A DNA stretch of 64,000 nucleotides from Streptomyces curacoi (GTDB lineage Bacteria; Actinomycetota; Actinomycetes; Streptomycetales; Streptomycetaceae): assembly GCF_001513975.1 (NCBI RefSeq), contig NZ_KQ947986.1, positions 288,713-352,712 of the forward strand, written 5' to 3'. Made by a program: the position numbers and the translations under genes. The notes under the pieces were generated by a model. It did not search any database. It had not been told where the DNA came from and saw nothing but the letters and a program-made list of their open reading frames with translations. This document shows, piece by piece, positions 8,042-14,904 of the stretch. Within the stretch, counting starts at the first letter, position 1, and every line of letters begins with the position of its first letter.

Positions 8042-9247
8042 TCAGTGTCCGCCCGCGAGGTCGAGGTCGCTCTGGGCGACCGCCGCGCCGTCCGGCACCG
8101 ACGCGACCGGCGGCCATGCGGGCCACCCCTCGGCGGGCGCCTCGGCCACATCGCGCCACCACGGCGTCACCGGCGGCACCGCGCCCGGCTCGAAGGGCTC
8201 ACCGCAGCGCGGAGCCGCCATCGTGACCCCGGCCTTGTGGGTGGCCCGCATCGTCCACTCCCCCGGCTCCGCCCAGGGATGCGTCGCCAGATTGAAGGTG
8301 CCCCAGTGGATCGGCAGCATGACACCCGCACCCGGGTCGCCGCCCTGCAGGTCGAGGTGGGCCCGGACGCCCTCGTCGGGCGTCATGTGGATGTCGGGCC
8401 AGAAGTCCGAGTAGGCGCCGATCTGGATCATCGTGGCGTCGAACGGGCCGTGCTCGGCGCCGATGTCCTTGAAGCCCTCGAAGTAGCCGGTGTCACCGCT
8501 GTGGTAGATCCGGTGCTCCGCCGAGGCGACGGCCCAGGACGCCCAGAGGGTGTGCTGGGTGTTGCGCAGTCCGCGGCCGCAGAAGTGGCGGGCCGGGGTG
8601 GCGGTCAGGGTGAGTCCGCCGACCTTCGTCGTCTCGTGCCAGTCCAGCTCGCGCAGCCGGTCGGCGGACACGCCCCAGTGTTCGAGGTGGGCGCCGACGC
8701 CGAGCGGTACGGCGAAGAGCGTGTCGGTGCCGGCCAGTGCCTTGATCGTGGGCAGGTCGAGGTGGTCGTAGTGGTCGTGCGAGATGACGACGACGTCGAC
8801 CTGGCCGAGCGCGGCGAGCGGCAGCGGGACGGGGTGCAGCCGCTTGGGCCCGGCGAAGGGGAACGGGGAGCAGCGCTCGCCCCATACGGGGTCGAAGAGC
8901 ACCCGGTGACCGTCTATGTCGGCGAGGACGCTGGAGTGCCCCAGCCAGGTCAGGCGCAGCCCGGTGGCGGGCGGCTTCGCCAGGTCGGCGTAGGTGGTGG
9001 GGTGCACCGGCACGGTCCCCTTCGGGGCGCGGCGGGGCCGGGTGTCCTTGTCGAAGAAGACCTTGGCGAACTCCAGCATCGAGCCGGAGGGGCGGGTCCG
9101 GGCGGCGCCCCCGGGGTTCTGGAAGACCCCGTCCCGGAAGTGCGGCGATCTGCGGATGCGCGCCATGCGCTCCCCGCTCGGGTCCACACCGAAGGCCGCG
9201 GGCCGCAGGGCGCGAAGCCCGGGGCTCGGGGAACGGAAATCGGCCAC
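8042..9247 (-). CDS. MBL-fold metal-dependent hydrolase (NAPE-PLD/UlaG-like)
   Basis: Metallo-beta-lactamase-fold hydrolase, 401 residues. The zinc motif SHDHYDHLD fits HxHxDH, and further metal ligands lie in ATPARHFCGRG, YHSGDTGYFEGF and LPIHWGTFNLATHPW. This layout, with LTWLGHSSVL before the first motif, matches the family that includes N-acyl-phosphatidylethanolamine phospholipase D and UlaG, so a phosphodiester lipid substrate is possible but unproven. The start is GTG at 9247 with GGAGG 4 nt upstream, a rather short spacing. No secretion signal is seen, so it is probably cytoplasmic or loosely membrane-attached. Confidence 0.9.
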   Translation of the reverse strand: MADFRSPSPGLRALRPAAFGVDPSGERMARIRRSPHFRDGVFQNPGGAARTRPSGSMLEFAKVFFDKDTRPRRAPKGTVPVHPTTYADLAKPPATGLRLTWLGHSSVLADIDGHRVLFDPVWGERCSPFPFAGPKRLHPVPLPLAALGQVDVVVISHDHYDHLDLPTIKALAGTDTLFAVPLGVGAHLEHWGVSADRLRELDWHETTKVGGLTLTATPARHFCGRGLRNTQHTLWASWAVASAEHRIYHSGDTGYFEGFKDIGAEHGPFDATMIQIGAYSDFWPDIHMTPDEGVRAHLDLQGGDPGAGVMLPIHWGTFNLATHPWAEPGEWTMRATHKAGVTMAAPRCGEPFEPGAVPPVTPWWRDVAEAPAEGWPAWPPVASVPDGAAVAQSDLDLAGGH

Positions 9248-9435
9248 GGTACCTCCAGGTGGAGTCGGTGAGGGGTTCCATTATGGTCGGCCCCTCCGAC
9301 AACGCCGGTTGCCCCGGGAAAGCTTCCTCCCCACCGAACACCTGTGCCGCATTGACATGTCCTCGTCTCGTTTTGATACTGACTCATCGTTCAGTAACCG
9401 CGCACCCGCGCGGGCCCGTGGCCCCCGGAGACCCC

Positions 9436-10614
9436 ATGACCACCCCCCTGCTCTCGCTCACCTGGACCGACGACGTCACAGGGCGCCAGGGCTTCCTGGT
9501 CGTCGACCGGCTGGTGCGCGGCGTCTCCAGCGGCGGGCTGCGGATGCGGCCGGGCTGCACGCTGGACGAGGTCGCCGGGCTCGCCCGGGGCATGAGCATG
9601 AAGGAAGCCCTGCACTACGACCCCGAGGCCCGGTACGTCCCGCTGGGCGGCGCCAAGGGCGGCATCGACTGCGATCCCCGGGACCCGGAGGCGTACGGGC
9701 TCCTGGTGCGCTACCTGCGGACCATGCGGCCGTACGTCGAGAGTTTCTGGGCCACGGGCGAGGACCTGGGCCTCACCCAGGCCGTGCTCGACCGGGCGGC
9801 GGCCGAGGCGGGGCTCGTCTCGTCCGTCCAGGCCGTGTATCCGCTGCTCGACGACGAGGCCGGCGACCGGCAGCGGCTCGCGGACGCGTTCGCGGTCGAG
9901 GTGGACGGATTCGGGCTCGACGAGCTGGTCGGCGGCTGCGGAGTGGCCGAGTCGGTGCTCACGGCCCTGGACCGGGCGGGTGTGCCGTACTGGAGAACGC
10001 GGGTCGCCGTGCAGGGACTTGGGACCATGGGCGGGGCCACGGCACGCTTCCTCACGCGCGCGGGGCTCGCGGTCGTGGCCGTCGCCGACATCAAGGGCAC
10101 GATGGCCAACCCGGCCGGCCTCGACATCGAGCGCCTGCTGGCGGCGCGGGACGCGTACGGCACCGTCGACCGCGCCGCGCTGCGCCCGGGCGATCGCGAA
10201 CTGCCGGGCGAAGCCTGGCTGTCGGCGGAGGCGGAGGTGCTGGTGCCGGCGGCCGTGTCGTACGCGATCGACGTGGCGAACCAGGGCCGGATCACCGCCC
10301 GCTGGATCGCCGAGGCGGCCAACATGCCCGTACGGCCGGAGGCGGAGGTGCTGTTGGCCGCGCGGGGTGTCACGGTGCTGCCGGACGTCGTGGTCAACTC
10401 GGCGACGAACGCCTGGTGGTGGTGGACGCTGTTCGGCGACATCGCGGCGGACGCGGACGAGGCGTTCGCCCACACGCGACGTTCGATGCGCGCCCTGACC
10501 GACCGCACCCTGGCCCGCGCCGAGACCGACGGGACGACGCCCCGGGCCGCGGCGCACGCCATCGCGGCGGAACGGCTGCCGGTGATCGCCGAGCGTTTCG
10601 GCCGGCACAGGTGA
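9436..10614 (+). CDS. Glu/Leu/Phe/Val dehydrogenase family protein
   Basis: Amino-acid dehydrogenase of 392 residues. The N-terminal dimerisation/substrate domain has the signature LGGAKGGIDCDP with Lys74 as the substrate-binding lysine and a second conserved lysine in SMKEAL. The C-terminal Rossmann domain has VAVQGLGTMGGA and then VVAVADIKG. The enzymes catalyse NAD(P)-linked oxidative deamination of glutamate or branched/aromatic amino acids. Which amino acid is used cannot be read from the sequence. The ATG at 9436 has GGAG 5 nt upstream. The gene is divergent from the MBL hydrolase, with about 190 nt between them, and monocistronic; the next gene starts 142 nt later. Confidence 0.9.
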   Translation: MTTPLLSLTWTDDVTGRQGFLVVDRLVRGVSSGGLRMRPGCTLDEVAGLARGMSMKEALHYDPEARYVPLGGAKGGIDCDPRDPEAYGLLVRYLRTMRPYVESFWATGEDLGLTQAVLDRAAAEAGLVSSVQAVYPLLDDEAGDRQRLADAFAVEVDGFGLDELVGGCGVAESVLTALDRAGVPYWRTRVAVQGLGTMGGATARFLTRAGLAVVAVADIKGTMANPAGLDIERLLAARDAYGTVDRAALRPGDRELPGEAWLSAEAEVLVPAAVSYAIDVANQGRITARWIAEAANMPVRPEAEVLLAARGVTVLPDVVVNSATNAWWWWTLFGDIAADADEAFAHTRRSMRALTDRTLARAETDGTTPRAAAHAIAAERLPVIAERFGRHR

Positions 10615-10744
10615 CTGCCGTGGCGGCAAAGGTCACCAGCAGGTTCACAGCCGGCCGCCGTGAGGCACCCGGCGCGTTCCCCACGGCTGCGAGGCCGCTC
10701 GGCCAACCCTTCGCGACGCCCTCGGGAGCACATGCGGATCGGAC

Positions 10745-10750
10745 TAGGGT
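10745..10750 (+). promoter_or_regulatory. -10 box of leaderless TetR gene
   Basis: TAGGGT ends 6 nt before the GTG start at 10757, placing the transcription start at or next to the start codon. No Shine-Dalgarno sequence lies between. Confidence 0.5.
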
Positions 10751-10756
10751 GACCGC

Positions 10757-11377
10757 GTGGCGAGAATGCGGTTGAGCGTGGCGGAGCGGCGTGAGGAACT
10801 GCTGCGGGCCGCCGTCGAGCAGATAGAGGCGCGGGGTGTGGCGGCGGTCCGGATCGCCGACGTGGCCTCGGCGCTCGGCGTGAGCAACGCGCTTGTGCTG
10901 TATCACTTCGCCACCAAGGAGAAGCTCGTCGCCGCCGCGTTCACCCACGCGGCCAAGGGCGATCTGGCCCATCTGCGCAAGCTCCTCGCCCGCCGCACCA
11001 CGGCGCTGCGACGGCTGCGGGCGGCCGTGCGCTGGTACGCGCCGACCGGTCAGGCCAAGGGCTGGCGGCTGTGGATCGAGGGGTGGGCGGCGGCGCTGCG
11101 CGAGCCCACGCTGCAGGATGTCACGCGGGACCTCGACCGGCAGTGGAAGGCGGCCATCGCCGGGGTCATCGAGGAGGGCGTGGCCGCGGAGGAGTTCCAC
11201 TGCCCGGACCCGACCGGTACGGCCCTGCGCCTCACGGCCCTTCTCGACGGGCTCGCGGTACAGCTGACGTCGTACCCCGGCGCGGTCTCACGCGCGCGTG
11301 CCCAGCAGTGGGTGGACGAGGCGCTCGCCAGGGAACTGGGGCTGGAGCGGGAGGCGTTGACGGCACCGCGACGGTGA
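10757..11377 (+). CDS. TetR/AcrR family transcriptional regulator
   Basis: One-component repressor of 206 residues. The N-terminal helix-turn-helix spans about residues 12-58 (ELLRAAVEQIEARGVAAVRI, then SNALVLYHFATKEKL), the classic TetR layout with the YxF/KE block. The C-terminal domain is of the TetR_C_6/BetI-like kind with a conserved W-rich helix (WRLWIEGWAAALREP). The ligand is unknown. The GTG start at 10757 is preceded by a -10 box 6 nt away and no ribosome binding site, so the mRNA is probably leaderless. The neighbouring dehydrogenase upstream is a possible target but no obvious operator palindrome is seen between them. Confidence 0.92.
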   Translation: MARMRLSVAERREELLRAAVEQIEARGVAAVRIADVASALGVSNALVLYHFATKEKLVAAAFTHAAKGDLAHLRKLLARRTTALRRLRAAVRWYAPTGQAKGWRLWIEGWAAALREPTLQDVTRDLDRQWKAAIAGVIEEGVAAEEFHCPDPTGTALRLTALLDGLAVQLTSYPGAVSRARAQQWVDEALARELGLEREALTAPRR

Positions 11378-11389
11378 CCGCCAACAGCC

Positions 11390-11428
11390 GTGCGGGCCGC
11401 ACCGGTCACACACCGGCACGGCCCGCAC
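11390..11428. terminator. Bidirectional hairpin between convergent genes
   Basis: GTGCGGGCC at 11390-11398 pairs with GGCCCGCAC at 11420-11428, with further CACCGG/CCGGTG pairing possible inside. It lies between the TetR gene and the SGNH hydrolase gene, which converge, and has no U-tract, as usual in Streptomyces. Confidence 0.75.
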
Positions 11429-11463
11429 GCACGCGGACGCCGACAAGCATCCTCAGGCAGCTC

Positions 11464-12297
11464 TCAGGCCACCGCCGCGATCCGCATCTTGATGTCGTCC
11501 GGCGACAGCTCGCCCTTGGCCGTCACATGGTCCCCCGACGACTCGCCGCGCAGGCGCCGCCCGATCCACGGCACCAGGTACTCACGCGCCCAGTGGACGT
11601 CGTCCCGGCGGACCTCAAGGGTGCCGCGGGGCGGGAGCGGCGGCCAGGGCTGCTCCGGGTCGGCCGGGACCTCCAGGCCGAGGACCTGCCCCGCACGGAG
11701 CGCCACGCGCGTGTGCCCTTCGGGAGACAGGTGGAGCCGGTCGTCGTCCCAGGCCCGGCGGTCCTGAACGGCCTTCAGGGACCACAGGTCGAGCACCGGA
11801 CAGCCGTACCGGTCGGCGATCGCCCGGACATGGCCGTTGTACGTGGCGATCTTGCCGCGCAGATGCTTCAGCAGGGGCACGCCACGGGTGTCGAAGCCGG
11901 TCGTCACCATGACGGTGCCGGCCGCGTCCGCAAGCCGGGCGATCGCCCGCTCGAAGCGCTCGGCCACCTCGTCGGGGTCGGTGCCGGGCCGGATGATGTC
12001 ATTGCCGCCCGCACAGAACGAGACCAGGTCCGGGGCCAGTTCGACGGCCTTCGGGAGCTGGTCCTCGACAATCTGGTCGAGGAGTTTGCCGCGCACGGCG
12101 AGGTTGATGTAACTGAAGTCGCCCTCGGGCCGCCGGTCTGCGAGCAATACCGCGAACCGGTCGGCCCAACCGACGAACGCCCCGTCGGGGCCGGGATCGC
12201 CGACGCCCTCGGTGAAGCTGTCCCCCACCGCGACGTACGACCCGATCACTGATCTGCTGTCACTCTTCGAATCGTCTGCCACACGGGCATGATTCAC
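11464..12297 (-). CDS. SGNH/GDSL hydrolase family protein
   Basis: Esterase/lipase-like hydrolase of up to 277 residues. Block I is VAVGDSFTEG with the nucleophile Ser in GDS near residue 27, block III is CAGGNDIIRPG and block V is DRLHLSPEGH holding the catalytic Asp and His. No signal peptide or membrane segment is present, so it is probably intracellular, unlike many GDSL lipases of streptomycetes. The longest start is GTG at 12297; GTG at 12282 or 12249 are plausible shorter starts because residues 1-17 are polar and poorly motif-like. It stands alone, convergent with the TetR gene. Confidence 0.9.
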   Translation of the reverse strand: MNHARVADDSKSDSRSVIGSYVAVGDSFTEGVGDPGPDGAFVGWADRFAVLLADRRPEGDFSYINLAVRGKLLDQIVEDQLPKAVELAPDLVSFCAGGNDIIRPGTDPDEVAERFERAIARLADAAGTVMVTTGFDTRGVPLLKHLRGKIATYNGHVRAIADRYGCPVLDLWSLKAVQDRRAWDDDRLHLSPEGHTRVALRAGQVLGLEVPADPEQPWPPLPPRGTLEVRRDDVHWAREYLVPWIGRRLRGESSGDHVTAKGELSPDDIKMRIAAVA

Positions 12298-12385
12298 CTT
12301 CGAATGTGACCTACGCGACCGTAAGGAAGGGTTGACGGACGGTGAGATAAGCCACTCCTAAAGTGTTGGCCAAACCTGGAATAAG

Positions 12386-12399
12386 CCCCTGATCAGGGG
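12386..12399. terminator. Palindrome overlapping a stop codon
   Basis: CCCCTGATCAGGGG is a perfect 14-nt palindrome whose centre contains the TGA stop of the DUF6250-like gene. It may act as a compact terminator or as a protein-binding site; the stem is too short to be sure. Confidence 0.35.
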
Positions 12400-13109
12400 T
12401 GTTGTGGACTCAACCGCCACACCCGGAAGCCGCTGAACCGGAAGTGGCTCCAGGTGGTCCGGAAGGCGAAGTGCCCACCGGTGTACGGCTGCGGGTCGGT
12501 GTAGTCGAAGACGAGCCGCCCGTTGTTCCACCACCGCACCGTCGGACCGTCGGAGACGATCCGCACCCGGTTGGGCTCGTTCGCCACGAGCAGCGGCTCC
12601 GGATAGTCGTAGATCAGCGGACGGACCCCGGCCTCACCGACGTACCGGCGCAGCCGCGTTGTGGTGTTCGTGTTGGCGCCGTAGCCGACGTAGTACGTCC
12701 GGAGATGGTCGTACTCGGCCAGCACCCCGCCCCGTGGGGTGGCGAAGAGGTCGTCCGGGGAGCGGACGTCGGTGGCGTTCCAGAAGTTGTTCAGGTCGGA
12801 GACGCGGTCGTTGACACCGCCTTCCGACACGGGCGTGGCCGTGTACTCGATGACGTACGGCCCTTCCAGCCGCTTCCTGAACCAGACCGTCGCACCGGCG
12901 GGTACGTCGACCTCCAAGCTGCCTCGGGAAGCGCTGACGGTGCCGCCCTTCTCCAGTTCGACGGCCCACTGCCCGAGGCCGTGCCGGAAGTCGTCGTGGG
13001 CGATGAGCCGACGGTGGCGCGGCGTGGCGGCCGCCGCTCCCGCCGGGGCGAGCGCCGCGAGGGCGGCGCCTGCTGTCAGGGCTCCGAATGCTCTACGCGT
13101 GGTCGTCAC
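12393..13109 (-). CDS. Secreted DUF6250-like protein with Tat signal
   Basis: Protein of 238 residues with a twin-arginine-type signal (TTTRRAFGALTAG, then a hydrophobic Ala-rich stretch ending APAGAAAA). The mature part looks like a concanavalin/lectin-type beta-sandwich: HDDFRHGLGQWAVELE near the start, NNFWNATD, YYVGYGANTNTT and FAFRTTWSHFRF at the end. It resembles DUF6250, a family found with polysaccharide-degrading enzymes, but I recognise it only from memory. GTG at 13109 is chosen because AAGGAG lies 9 nt upstream and the Tat motif follows at once. Two palindromes upstream, one LacI-like, suggest sugar control. Confidence 0.75.
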   Translation of the reverse strand: MTTTRRAFGALTAGAALAALAPAGAAAATPRHRRLIAHDDFRHGLGQWAVELEKGGTVSASRGSLEVDVPAGATVWFRKRLEGPYVIEYTATPVSEGGVNDRVSDLNNFWNATDVRSPDDLFATPRGGVLAEYDHLRTYYVGYGANTNTTTRLRRYVGEAGVRPLIYDYPEPLLVANEPNRVRIVSDGPTVRWWNNGRLVFDYTDPQPYTGGHFAFRTTWSHFRFSGFRVWRLSPQHP

Positions 13110-13176
13110 GGGAGACGACTCCTTCCGGGAGACCGATCGGCGGCACGGAGACCTCCGTGGGCCGGGGCGGGAGCAT

Positions 13177-13200
13177 GGAAAGCGCTTGCTCCGTACGGAG
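13177..13200. promoter_or_regulatory. LacI-like operator and adjacent palindrome
   Basis: GGAAAGCGCTTGC at 13177-13189 has the AAGCGCTT core of LacI/CcpA-type operators. It is followed at once by the perfect palindrome CTCCGTACGGAG (13189-13200). Both lie 68-91 nt upstream of the DUF6250-like gene start, where they could repress it until a sugar is present. No LacI-family gene lies in the window. Confidence 0.5.
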
Positions 13201-13297
13201 GTCACTCTGCCGTCCATCCGCCCTCGCTGTCGACGCCACGGACACGCCTGCCACATGAAAGCAACACGGCGATCAGGAACGGGCGGACGCGAACACA

Positions 13298-13335
13298 CCG
13301 AAGGCCGGACCCGGGGATCGGGGTCCGGCCTTCGG
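13298..13335 (-). terminator. Strong terminator of the LysM-M23 gene
   Basis: CCGAAGGCCGGACCC (13298-13312) pairs perfectly over 15 bp with GGGTCCGGCCTTCGG (13321-13335), with an 8-nt loop. It starts 33 nt after the stop of the M23 peptidase gene read on the minus strand. No U-tract follows. Confidence 0.88.
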
Positions 13336-13367
13336 CGGCGTGTCAGGCGAGGGGAAGTCGGCGGGGG

Positions 13368-14318
13368 TCAGCCGATGGCGATGCCCTTCGCACGGAGGTA
13401 GGCGACCGGGTCCACGTCCGAGCCGTAGTCCGGGGAGGTGCGGATCTCGAAGTGCAGGTGCGGGCCGGTCACGTTGCCGGTCGCGCCGGAGAGACCTATC
13501 TGCTGACCCGCGCTCACACTCTGGCCGGTCGAGACGGAGAGGGAGGACAGGTGGGCGTACTGGGCGTAGTGGCCGTCGGCGAGGCGGATGACGACCTGGT
13601 TGCCGTACGCGCCGCCCCAGCCCGCGGAGACGACCGTGCCCGCGCCCACGGCCTTCAGCGAGGTACCGGTCGGCGCCGCGAAGTCGACGCCGGTGTGGTA
13701 CCCGCTCGACCACATGCTGCCCGCCACGCGGTAGGCGGTGGCGACGGCGGCGCCGTCGATGGGGCTGCTGAAGCCGGCGGTGCTGGTGGACTCGGCGCTC
13801 TTGGCGGCGGTCGACGTCCGGGCCGAGGACGACTTCGACGAGGACGACTCGGAGGAGGACGACTTCGAAGAAGACGACTTCGACGAAGATGAGGAAGAGG
13901 ACGACGGGGAGGACGACTTGGGAGTGCTCGTCGTGGCCTTCTTGCCGATGCTGAGCTTCAGGCCGGGGTGGATCAGCGACGGGTCGTCGCCGACGGCCTC
14001 GCGGTTGTCCGCGTAAAGCTTCTTCCAGCCGCCACTCACGTGCTGCTCTTCGGCGATCTTCGCGAGGTAGTCGCCGGCCTTCACCGAATAGGTCCGCACA
14101 CCGGTGTCCTTGGCGGCGGCCTTCTTCTCGGCGGCGGCCGGTGCGGACTGAACGGCCTTTTCCGAAACCGACTGGGAAGCGGACTGCGGCGTAGCGGCAT
14201 GGGCGCCGGTGGCCCCCAGCAGGGGCAGGGCGAGAGCGGCGCCACCGGTTCCGGCGACGGCGATGGAGCGGGTGAAACGGGGGGACTTCGGGCGGCGGTG
14301 CTTACCCTTCGCGGGCAT
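13368..14318 (-). CDS. LysM and M23 domain cell-wall endopeptidase
   Basis: Secreted peptidoglycan hydrolase of 316 residues. It has a long signal peptide (basic MPAKGKHRRPKSPRF, then a hydrophobic Ala/Leu stretch to GAHAA), one LysM domain near residues 74-125 (RTYSVKAGDYLAKIAEE, ending LIHPGLKLSIGK), a Ser/Lys linker of about 50 residues and a C-terminal M23 domain. The M23 metal motifs are HTGVDFAAP and HLHFEI. It should cut peptide cross-links in the wall. ATG 14318 has GAGAGG 8 nt upstream. The 5' leader holds a ydaO-type c-di-AMP riboswitch, as in other streptomycete wall hydrolases, linking lysis to c-di-AMP level. Confidence 0.94.
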   Translation of the reverse strand: MPAKGKHRRPKSPRFTRSIAVAGTGGAALALPLLGATGAHAATPQSASQSVSEKAVQSAPAAAEKKAAAKDTGVRTYSVKAGDYLAKIAEEQHVSGGWKKLYADNREAVGDDPSLIHPGLKLSIGKKATTSTPKSSSPSSSSSSSSKSSSSKSSSSESSSSKSSSARTSTAAKSAESTSTAGFSSPIDGAAVATAYRVAGSMWSSGYHTGVDFAAPTGTSLKAVGAGTVVSAGWGGAYGNQVVIRLADGHYAQYAHLSSLSVSTGQSVSAGQQIGLSGATGNVTGPHLHFEIRTSPDYGSDVDPVAYLRAKGIAIG

Positions 14319-14330
14319 GACGAATTCCTC

Positions 14331-14510
14331 TCCGGCGCCTGCGAGGTGAGCTGTCGGGTGCGGGCTGGAGATGCCCGGTCGCGCCGAGACGCGACTTGAC
14401 CCCTAGCCGTTCCGGAGACCGGAACAGGCGGTTGTACCTGTGGGTCCCCCGCTCCTGCCGGGCACGGGTGGGTTTGCGCGGGCTCCGGGCGGCGGCAGGA
14501 TTCGGCGTTC
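14331..14510 (-). promoter_or_regulatory. ydaO/yuaA (c-di-AMP) riboswitch
   Basis: Read on the minus strand the leader holds the conserved blocks of this class in order: GCCGAATCCTGCC, GGCAGGAGCGGGGGACCC, GGGGTCAAGTCGCG, CCCGACAGCTCACCTCGC and then AGGCG just before the ribosome binding site. These match, from memory, the actinomycete ydaO consensus that controls rpf and LysM/M23 hydrolase genes. High c-di-AMP is expected to switch the downstream peptidase gene off. Exact ends need covariance-model alignment. Confidence 0.9.
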
Positions 14511-14904
14511 CGTCCGGATTGGTGGCGAACGTAAGCGACGAAGACGCACAGGAACAAGTAAGGGGTTCCCTGTGCCCGCATTTCTGTTGATCCGCTGAGG
14601 GAATTCCCTGTCACCCTCCGTGCATTAGGAGGACACCGCCCGAGCCAAAACCCCTAAAAAGCATGTGGATTACGTGAACATGACGGGCAACCCTCGGTCA
14701 CGAATATGACCCTAATCACGTGACACCGCTCCAGCTTTCCTTAATCCAGAGCGAGTTGGAATGAAAGCCAATGAAGGGCACCTAAGGCCCACTAAGACCC
14801 TCTAAGACTCTCCAAGCCCCTCCAAGGCCACTGAAGGCCCGAAGGCACTGAAGGCTAATGAAAGCATCCGAAGTCGCCTATCGGCGCCAATACGGACAGA
14901 AGCC
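14511..14904. other. Promoter region of the M23 gene and phased AAG-rich tract
   Basis: No gene is seen. On the minus strand it must hold the promoter of the riboswitch-M23 transcript. Between about 14640 and 14760 there is relatively AT-rich sequence with several GTGA/TCAC elements, including CACGTGA. From 14760 to 14880 lies a repetitive AAG-rich tract, listed separately. Confidence 0.5.
14760..14880. repeat. Degenerate phased AAG/AAGG repeat
   Basis: About eleven short units of the types CTAAG, CCAAG, TGAAGG and CGAAG recur every 8-12 nt, close to one helical turn. The base composition is visibly lower in GC than the surroundings. It sits just past the stop of the alpha-galactosidase gene. 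No reading frame uses it. Confidence 0.6.
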
